Origin: Acinetobacter harbinensis
GTDB taxonomy: Bacteria > Pseudomonadota > Gammaproteobacteria > Pseudomonadales > Moraxellaceae
Direction: 5' to 3'
DNA length: 64,000 bases
Assembly (NCBI RefSeq): GCF_000816495.1
Contig: NZ_JXBK01000001.1
Location: 2,170,903 to 2,234,902, forward strand
Shown piece by piece: positions 58,249 to 64,000 of the stretch; position 1 is the first letter of the stretch, and every line of letters begins with the position of its first letter. The notes beneath the pieces were generated by a model. The model did no database searches. It was not told where the DNA came from and worked only from the letters and a program-made list of their open reading frames with translations. Both the position numbers and the translations under genes were made by a program.

Positions 58249-58476
58249 TTAAGGGGTTGAAGGCGGATTAGACTCAATATTGGGTGCAGCGAAATCGGCA
58301 GTAACCGGTGCTGATTGTTGTTGCGCTGGCTTGGGAGCATCATTGTCATATAACAAATATTTTGCACGTTTGTCATAATTTTGGTCGCTGGCCAATTGAA
58401 GCGCACCCGATTGACCACAACCCACCAAGCTAAAACTGGTGATCAATATACTGATGTAGCACATGACTATACGCAT
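58249..58476 (-). CDS. lptM: LptM/YifL-like small lipoprotein
   Basis: A 75-residue lipoprotein with a signal sequence and lipobox LVGC (Cys20), followed by GQSGALQL, a variant of the CGQKGPLYLP start typical of LptM (formerly YifL). LptM assists maturation of the LptDE lipopolysaccharide translocon in E. coli. The position directly upstream of lysA-dapF matches the family context. The C-terminal half (DAPKPAQQQSAPVTADFAAP) is disordered and proline-rich. The assignment rests on context plus the motif. Confidence 0.8.
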   Translation of the reverse strand: MRIVMCYISILITSFSLVGCGQSGALQLASDQNYDKRAKYLLYDNDAPKPAQQQSAPVTADFAAPNIESNPPSTP

Positions 58477-58566
58477 CTGAGCGCCTATCCTCTGTTTTTA
58501 AACAAGTATAACCCGATCACCACTGTGACCAAAGCGCTAAACGCTAGAGATTATCCTGAGTTAAAA

Positions 58567-58594
58567 AAAAACGCCAGTCAGAAACTGGCGTTTT
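58567..58594 (-). terminator. Rho-independent terminator after cycA
   Basis: Eleven-bp stem AAAACGCCAGT / ACTGGCGTTTT with a 6-nt loop, followed on the minus strand by eight T residues. It lies 15 bp after the stop of the permease gene. Confidence 0.9.
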
Positions 58595-58608
58595 GCATTC
58601 ATAACGCT

Positions 58609-60012
58609 TTATTTATGTTTCGGTTTATAAAAACCGTAATAACCAATAATCAAGATCACCAGCCAGATTGGACTGACCATTAAGGCGCGCATGGTGTCGG
58701 CTTCTAAAGACAACACATAAATGATGCTGATAAAGAAGATGATCACCACCCAACAAGAAATCAAGCCACCGGGTAATTTAAAGGTCGACTTTGCATGTAA
58801 TTCTGGACGGGTTTTGTAATATACGATATAGCTCCACATAATCATCAACCAAACACAAATAAACAAGATGGTTGAAAGTGTGGTGGCCAAGGTAAAGGCT
58901 TGAATGGCGTTCGGTACAAAGTACTGTAAACCGGCACCCAACAATAAACATATCGCAGAGAAATATAGCGCATTGGCAGGCACAGCACGTTTATTTAAAC
59001 GACCAAAAGCTTTTGGGCCTTGCTCTTCACGTGACAAACCAAACAACATTCGACTGGTAGAAAACACACCACTGTTCATCGAGGACATAACCGATGACAA
59101 CACCACCAAGTTCATAATGATGGCTGCGGCAGCAATACCGGCTTGACTAAACAAATTCACAAATGGACTAATACTGGGATCAATTTTATTCCACGGCGTG
59201 ACCGACATCACAATCACCAGCGACAGCACATAGAAAATAATGATTCGAATCGGAATTGAATTAACCGCTTTAGGTAAGTTACGCTCTGGATCTTTGGTTT
59301 CTGCCGCTGTTGTGCCGACCAATTCCACCCCAACAAAGGCAAAAATAGCAATTTGGAAACCGGCTAAAAAGCCTGTTGCACCAGTAGGGAAAATACCGCC
59401 ATGCGACCACAGATGCGTAAAGGACGCCACTTCTCCTGCGGTTGAGGTAAAGTCGGTAAAAATCATCCACAAACCGACCGCAATTAACACCACAATGGCA
59501 ATAATCTTAATTAAGGCAAACCAAAATTCCAGCTCACCAAATAATTTTACCGTGACCAGATTTAGACCAATAATAAACACAATCGCGGCGCTACTGATCA
59601 TTACCCCTTCACCGGGTGTAAACGGCAGCCCTCCGTTAAAGAATTGCAGATAATAAATAATCGCGGATAAGTCGGCTATTCCGATACTAATCCAACATAA
59701 CCAATAGGTCCAACCGACAAAATAACCTGCCCACGGGCCAATTAAGTCAGTACAGAAATCAATAAAAGATTTGTACTGTAAGTTGGACAGCAACAACTCT
59801 CCTAATGCACGCATGACCAAGAAAACCATGAAGCCAATAATCATATAAATGATCAGAATTGAAGGCCCAGCCAAGCTAATGGTTTTACCCGAACCCATAA
59901 ACAAACCTGTACCAATGGCGCCGCCAATGGCAATCAGTTGTAAATGCCGATTAGACAAGCTTCTCTGAAGTTCACCCTCTGTTGCGGATGAACCGTAGTT
60001 TTCATTTGACAT
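58609..60012 (-). CDS. cycA: D-serine/D-alanine/glycine permease (CycA-like)
   Basis: A 467-residue APC-family permease with about 12 membrane helices. It matches E. coli CycA along its whole length: SNRHLQLIAIGGAIGTGLFM at the N-terminus, VMRALGELLLSNL, ELVGTTAAETKDPERNLPKA and SSMNSGVFSTSRMLFGLSRE. It imports small neutral amino acids by proton symport. The gene is divergent from radA and monocistronic, with its own terminator. The exact substrate range is inferred from similarity. Confidence 0.9.
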   Translation of the reverse strand: MSNENYGSSATEGELQRSLSNRHLQLIAIGGAIGTGLFMGSGKTISLAGPSILIIYMIIGFMVFLVMRALGELLLSNLQYKSFIDFCTDLIGPWAGYFVGWTYWLCWISIGIADLSAIIYYLQFFNGGLPFTPGEGVMISSAAIVFIIGLNLVTVKLFGELEFWFALIKIIAIVVLIAVGLWMIFTDFTSTAGEVASFTHLWSHGGIFPTGATGFLAGFQIAIFAFVGVELVGTTAAETKDPERNLPKAVNSIPIRIIIFYVLSLVIVMSVTPWNKIDPSISPFVNLFSQAGIAAAAIIMNLVVLSSVMSSMNSGVFSTSRMLFGLSREEQGPKAFGRLNKRAVPANALYFSAICLLLGAGLQYFVPNAIQAFTLATTLSTILFICVWLMIMWSYIVYYKTRPELHAKSTFKLPGGLISCWVVIIFFISIIYVLSLEADTMRALMVSPIWLVILIIGYYGFYKPKHK

Positions 60013-60294
60013 TGTTATTTTCGTCTCTCAAATTTCATGTAATAAAAGTAGCTTAAATTCAAATAAATAAATAAATTTTTTAAGCTATTCTTGGATTTTT
60101 TTTAAAGCAATCCGTGCTTTTGCTGTTTTTTCATCCACCTTTAGTCCATTTTGTCTCATTGCTTCCCTATCTTGATGACACCTGATTGATCGAGATTGCT
60201 TCAAGCACACCCGATCCACCTACAAAAAATTGTATTTCAGCACAGCTATTGCTACATTCTTTATCCAGCTTTTCAATATATAGATAACACTGCA

Positions 60295-61686
60295 ATGAGC
60301 AAAGTTAAAACTGTTTACCGCTGCGAACAATGTGGAACCGATCATCCAAAATGGGCCGGTCAATGTACAGATTGCGGCGAATGGAACAGTCTGACTGAAG
60401 TACGTGTTGAACCTACCGTAACTCATCGCGCGCAACCGAAAATGAGTGGTGGCTATGCTGGTCAAGCGGCCACCATTACCACGCTTAATCAAATTTCCGT
60501 GTCCAATGAAACACGTTTGGTCACTGGTATCAGTGAATTCGACCGCGTTTTAGGCGGCGGCTTAGTGACCGGTTCGGTGGTGTTGATTGGTGGTGATCCG
60601 GGCATTGGTAAATCGACTATTTTGCTGCAAACTGCGTGCTATATGGCCACAAAAAAAAGTGCGGCACTCTATGTGACCGGTGAAGAATCGCTTTCCCAAG
60701 TGGCATTACGTGCTCATCGCTTAGAATTACCCACAGATCATCTTAAAGTCATGGCTGAAACTTGCGTGGAACGTATTTGTGAGGTTTTAGCGCAACAACG
60801 TCCGGCGGTGGCCATTTTAGATTCCATTCAAACGCTGTATACCGAAACCTTGCAATCTGCACCGGGTGGCGTCTCGCAAATTCGGGAATCTGCGGCCTTA
60901 TTAACGCGTTTTGCTAAAAATAGTGGTACGGCGCTCTTTTTGGTGGGCCATGTGACCAAAGAAGGTGCTTTGGCTGGACCGCGTGTTTTAGAACACATGG
61001 TCGATTGCGTATTGTATTTTGAAGGTCAATCGGACTCACGCTATCGCATGATTCGTGCAGTGAAAAACCGTTTTGGCGCAGTCAATGAACTGGGCGTGTT
61101 TGCCATGACTGAAAAAGGCTTACGCGAAGTCTCCAATCCCTCGGCTATTTTTTTAAGTCGCTATGATGAAGCCATTCCGGGTTCAATTGTGATGATTAGC
61201 CGTGAAGGTACGCGCCCCCTGTTGGTGGAAGTACAAGCCTTGGTAGACGATGCACATGTACAACCGCGCCGTGTGGCCTTGGGTCTGGATCAAAACCGCC
61301 TGAATATGCTACTTGCCGTGATGCACCGTCATGGCGGCGTACAAACCTCAGGCCAAGATGTCTATGTCAACGTGGTGGGCGGATTAAAAATTACCGAAAC
61401 CGGCTCGGATCTTGCGGTTTTATTGGCCTGTGCCTCAAGTCTACGTGGTAAAGCGCTGCCGCAACAATTGGCGGTATTTGGTGAAGTTGGACTTTCGGGG
61501 GAAATTCGCCCTGTACCCAATGGTCAAGAGCGTTTAAAAGAAGCCATTAAACATGGTTTTAAATACATTATTTTACCGCGCGGCAATGCGCCGCAAAAAC
61601 CGATTCCGAATGTGCAGATTATTTCAGTGGCGCGACTACATGAAGCACTGGCTGAAGCCATGAATTTGAGTGAAGAATTAAGCTAA
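60295..61686 (+). CDS. radA: DNA repair protein RadA
   Basis: RadA is a RecA-like helicase that extends recombination intermediates; it acts in repair and in natural transformation. The 463-residue protein has an N-terminal C4 zinc finger (CEQCGTDHPKWAGQCTDCGE), Walker A GGDPGIGKST near 98, the RadA motif KNRFGAVNELGVF near 258, and a C-terminal Lon-like domain. I start at the ATG at 60295 (MSKVKTVYRC). The frame is open to 60196, but those residues are not RadA-like. Confidence 0.95.
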   Translation: MSKVKTVYRCEQCGTDHPKWAGQCTDCGEWNSLTEVRVEPTVTHRAQPKMSGGYAGQAATITTLNQISVSNETRLVTGISEFDRVLGGGLVTGSVVLIGGDPGIGKSTILLQTACYMATKKSAALYVTGEESLSQVALRAHRLELPTDHLKVMAETCVERICEVLAQQRPAVAILDSIQTLYTETLQSAPGGVSQIRESAALLTRFAKNSGTALFLVGHVTKEGALAGPRVLEHMVDCVLYFEGQSDSRYRMIRAVKNRFGAVNELGVFAMTEKGLREVSNPSAIFLSRYDEAIPGSIVMISREGTRPLLVEVQALVDDAHVQPRRVALGLDQNRLNMLLAVMHRHGGVQTSGQDVYVNVVGGLKITETGSDLAVLLACASSLRGKALPQQLAVFGEVGLSGEIRPVPNGQERLKEAIKHGFKYIILPRGNAPQKPIPNVQIISVARLHEALAEAMNLSEELS

Positions 61687-61797
61687 AAGCCGATATAAGC
61701 GAAATTAAGTAAAATAATACCAATTTGATATTGAAATTCACGATAAATAGCGCCATAACTATCGGGCTATAATTTAATTTTTATTTAGGAAAAATCG

Positions 61798-62760
61798 ATG
61801 AAAGTTCGACAGCGTGGTTTGATGGCAGCTCTTTTAATGGCAAGTTTGGTGGTTGCACCGATGGCTGAGGCAAAACGTGCCGGTGGTGGTAAAAGCCATG
61901 GCATGAGCCGCTCTGCTGCGCCAAGCCAATCGTCTCAACCACGTCAAGCTGCCCCCGCTCAGCCCAATACTGCACCTGCACGAAAAGGTCCAGGCGTAGG
62001 CGGTATGGTTGCTGCCGGTGTCGCCGGTGCTGCAATTGGTGCTGTCGCAGCCAATGCTTTAGCTGACGACAACACGCCTGCAAGCAATGCACAGGCCACT
62101 GAACAACAGCAAGAAGAAAAAGGCGGTATTCCGAATTGGATTTGGATTTTACTCATAGCCGCAGGCGCGTTCTTCTTATTCCGTAAATTCGGAGCAAAAA
62201 AAAAATTAGCCGCGAATAATCCGTATGCACCGAACAATGCTGGAAATACTGCACCGTTTGGTCAACCAACTGCCGCACCGCGTACCAGCAATGACAACAG
62301 CAATATTTTTGGTCAATCTGTCGGTGGTACGGCAGGTGCTGCACCTCAAGCACCGTTTGGTAGTGCATCGACCAGTAATGGCAACCAATTGCCTGATGGT
62401 AGTGAACCTGCGGCATTTTTACGTGTGGCTCGTCAGCGTTTTAACCATATTCAGTCGATGAATACCGCCAGCAATATCAATGAAATTCAACGTTATTTAA
62501 CGCCTGAGCTTTATCAGTCCATGCATAGTGACATTATGGCCAACCAAGACCAAGATGTTGCTGAATTCTCCAATCTCAATGCCATGGTCACCAACTCGGC
62601 CAATGAGAATGGTCAATATGTGGTGAGTGTGCGTTTCACCGGTACAGTCAGTGAAGATTTAAACAGCCCAGCGCAAGCATTTGCTGAAGTTTGGCATTTT
62701 ACCAAACCCGCAGGCTCTAACCAAGAATGGCTCGTAGCCGGTATTCAACAAGAAGCTTAA
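61798..62760 (+). CDS. Tim44-domain membrane protein
   Basis: A 320-residue protein. It has a signal-like N-terminus (LMAALLMASLVVAPMAEAKR), a Ser/Gln/Ala-rich linker, one membrane helix (PNWIWILLIAAGAFFLFRKF, about 116-135), and a C-terminal Tim44-like domain (FLRVARQRFNHIQSMNTASN, ...FAEVWHFTKPAG). Bacterial Tim44-domain proteins are common in this layout, but their role is not established to my knowledge. TTTAGGA lies about 10 bp before the ATG. A terminator follows, so it is monocistronic. Confidence 0.88.
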   Translation: MKVRQRGLMAALLMASLVVAPMAEAKRAGGGKSHGMSRSAAPSQSSQPRQAAPAQPNTAPARKGPGVGGMVAAGVAGAAIGAVAANALADDNTPASNAQATEQQQEEKGGIPNWIWILLIAAGAFFLFRKFGAKKKLAANNPYAPNNAGNTAPFGQPTAAPRTSNDNSNIFGQSVGGTAGAAPQAPFGSASTSNGNQLPDGSEPAAFLRVARQRFNHIQSMNTASNINEIQRYLTPELYQSMHSDIMANQDQDVAEFSNLNAMVTNSANENGQYVVSVRFTGTVSEDLNSPAQAFAEVWHFTKPAGSNQEWLVAGIQQEA

Positions 62761-62776
62761 GCTTTTTAAGCTCATA

Positions 62777-62804
62777 AAACAGCGGCTTCGGTCGCTGTTT
62801 TTTA
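62777..62804 (+). terminator. Rho-independent terminator after the Tim44-domain gene
   Basis: Eleven-bp stem AAAACAGCGGC / GTCGCTGTTTT with a stable TTCG loop and a six-T run, 16 bp after the stop. Confidence 0.9.
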
Positions 62805-62959
62805 TGGCGCTCTACTTTTCAGCTGATCCTTCTAATTTATTGGGCTGGATTGCTCTCGTCCCTTGAGTTAAACCATCATCTTTTGAAAAGCTGATCTTCC
62901 GATTGGCTTTTTCACGCTAAACATTTAGGCTATAGCGATTCTGTACTTTGGATTTTTTG

Positions 62960-63475
62960 ATGTCTGATCTCTCTATTTCAACCGAACTGCTTAACCGTGC
63001 TACAGCTGGCAATGCCAATGCTCAATTTGAACTTGCTGAAATTTATATGAGCAGTGATGAGGAGCAATATATTGAGCTTGCAGAGGAATGGGCGCTAAAA
63101 GCAGCACAATTGGGTCATGTGGAAGCCATGTACTGGCTGGGTGAAGGTTATGCCTTCTATGCCAAAGATATGTTAGAAGAAGACCCTAAAGAGTCAAAAA
63201 TTTATTTTAAGCATGCTTACCGTTGGTTGGAACAAGCAAGTAAGCACAACCATCCTGCTGCACTGTTAGAGTTGTCTAATTTTTACCGTCGTGGTGATGT
63301 GGTTAAAAAAGACCTCGTAAAATCGGTTGAATTGGTTCAACAAGCTGCCGAACTAGGCGAAGTACAAGCCATGCGTGATTTAGCCTGTATCTATGAACAC
63401 GGTATGGGAATTGATGTCGATGTAGAAAAAGCGGATTTCTGGAATGACAAAGCAGATGCGACTGAAGCTGAATAA
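62960..63475 (+). CDS. Sel1-repeat protein
   Basis: A 171-residue soluble protein made of Sel1-like (TPR-related) repeats: GNANAQFELAEIYMSS, HVEAMYWLGEGYAFYA, HPAALLELSNFYRRGD and EVQAMRDLACIYEHGMGIDV. These are helix pairs of the protein-interaction type, acidic overall and without a signal peptide. I use the ATG at 62960; the TTG four codons upstream is less likely. Partner and pathway are unknown. A strong terminator follows. Confidence 0.85.
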   Translation: MSDLSISTELLNRATAGNANAQFELAEIYMSSDEEQYIELAEEWALKAAQLGHVEAMYWLGEGYAFYAKDMLEEDPKESKIYFKHAYRWLEQASKHNHPAALLELSNFYRRGDVVKKDLVKSVELVQQAAELGEVQAMRDLACIYEHGMGIDVDVEKADFWNDKADATEAE

Positions 63476-63481
63476 TCAACT

Positions 63482-63507
63482 AAAGCCCATCATTTGATGG
63501 GCTTTTT
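63482..63507. terminator. Bidirectional terminator after the Sel1 gene
   Basis: Ten-bp stem AAAGCCCATC / GATGGGCTTT around ATTT with a T-run on the plus strand. It separates the Sel1 gene from the convergent DUF4424 gene. Confidence 0.88.
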
Positions 63508-63533
63508 TCTTAATCTTTGATGTAAATCATTCG

Positions 63534-64000
63534 TTAAAACTTCTGCACAAAAATAATGTCTAAATCCTGTTGTGGAATAAAGTTCTTTTCAATCATTTGA
63601 AACTGTGTGGCACTGATTTTTTTAACGCGACCTAACCAACAAAAAGACACCAGTTCATTGCTGTCGCGCTCTATGGTTAATTTAAAATTTTGAATCGGTT
63701 TCGCCCAATTTGCACCTGTAGTGAGAATATAGCCCAAAGCAGAATAAGCTGCATTTTGCGATTTAGCCTGTTTTAATCCTGCTTGAAAGTTCTGATCCAT
63801 ACAGTAAGTTTTGCTATCTTCTGGTGCATACAACGCCACTGAACCACCCACCAATGGCACATATTGATGCTGTACTTTTGTCACAGCATTGGCCTTAAAG
63901 GTTTGTGGCCAACTATAAATCACCTGAGACCACCAACGAATCGGTTCATCTTGATGACGCGCTAGCACTTTTTGCAAAGCAGGACGTGGACACTTTTTTA
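63534..64000 (-). CDS. DUF4424 family protein, C-terminal part (5' end outside window)
   Basis: The frame is open to the window edge, so the N-terminus is missing; the TTG at 63977 is not a real start. About 155 residues are visible, beginning CPRPALQKVL. The C-terminal DUF4424 pattern is present: YVPLVGGSVALY, a cysteine in KTYCMDQNF, NWAKPIQNFKLTIERDSNEL, VSFCWLGRVKKISATQFQM, and DLDIIFVQKF at the end. DUF4424 proteins are normally exported and of unknown role. Confidence 0.82.
   Translation of the reverse strand, partial: KKCPRPALQKVLARHQDEPIRWWSQVIYSWPQTFKANAVTKVQHQYVPLVGGSVALYAPEDSKTYCMDQNFQAGLKQAKSQNAAYSALGYILTTGANWAKPIQNFKLTIERDSNELVSFCWLGRVKKISATQFQMIEKNFIPQQDLDIIFVQKF

Noticed and set aside
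1..64000. CRISPR array, tRNA or rRNA genes, prophage, restriction or other defence island
   Set aside because: No spaced direct repeats, no tRNA T-loop patterns and no relevant proteins were seen. The only mobile DNA is the IS3 element.

Overview
The window reads as an ordinary low-GC gammaproteobacterial chromosome segment, almost certainly Acinetobacter (Moraxellaceae). The basis is the AT-rich codon use, the single LolC/E-type gene beside lolD, the ybgC-tolQRAB-pal cluster, the lptM-lysA-dapF-xerC neighbourhood, a long FadE, ComEC, and closeness to Acinetobacter proteins as I remember them. No species can be assigned without a database search. I see no rRNA, tRNA, CRISPR array, plasmid origin, prophage module or recognisable defence system. 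The sequence begins inside fadE and ends inside a DUF4424 gene.

Layout. 1-6.3 kb: end of fadE (beta-oxidation) converging on purL. 6.4-9.9 kb: a structured leader, dgt, and ruvA-ruvB (Holliday-junction processing). 9.85-11.75 kb: the only clear accessory DNA, a 1,200-bp IS3-family element that has split a membrane protein gene; removing the element and one copy of a 4-bp target duplication restores the reading frame. 11.8-18.1 kb: an unknown anchored protein, then ybgC-tolQ-tolR-tolA and tolB-pal (cell-envelope constriction and outer-membrane integrity). TolA carries a strikingly regular 48-bp tandem repeat. 18.2-21.6 kb: fbp (gluconeogenesis), a SpoU/TrmH-type RNA methyltransferase, and an overlapping sigma factor / membrane protein / DUF3106 trio. 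21.7-26 kb: two adjacent secreted beta-helix-like CSLREA proteins with GlyGly-CTERM tails. 26.1-29.9 kb: hda and an AI-2E/PerM-type permease, divergent from purM-purN. 29.9-37.3 kb: alpha/beta hydrolase, SppA-type peptidase, LpxL-type acyltransferase, comEC, lolD and its permease. 37.3-42.6 kb: a PilZ-like protein, an EamA exporter, a YaiI/DUF188 protein, an unknown protein, two tiny membrane proteins and serC. 42.6-47.5 kb: a four-gene export operon (outer-membrane factor, HlyD-type adaptor, two ABC-2 permeases) with no ATPase gene. 47.5-54.7 kb: lipoprotein, gyrA with an enlarged C-terminal domain, etfB-etfA. 54.9-58.5 kb: xerC, dapF, lysA, lptM. 58.6-64 kb: cycA, radA, a Tim44-domain protein, a Sel1-repeat protein and the DUF4424 fragment.

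How the genes work together. FadE electrons pass to ETF (EtfAB is also present). PurL, PurM and PurN are three steps of de novo purine synthesis, encoded at two separate sites. SerC (serine), LysA/DapF (lysine and peptidoglycan precursor) and Fbp supply biosynthesis. Tol-Pal, the Lol transporter, LptM and an LpxL-like enzyme form an envelope theme. RuvAB, RadA, ComEC and XerC cover recombination, DNA uptake and chromosome-dimer resolution.

I did not find a convincing undescribed system. The items most worth a second look are the IS-split gene, the GyrA insertion, the ATPase-less export operon, the PilZ-like protein with a helical insertion, the paired CSLREA/GlyGly-CTERM proteins and the leader before dgt.
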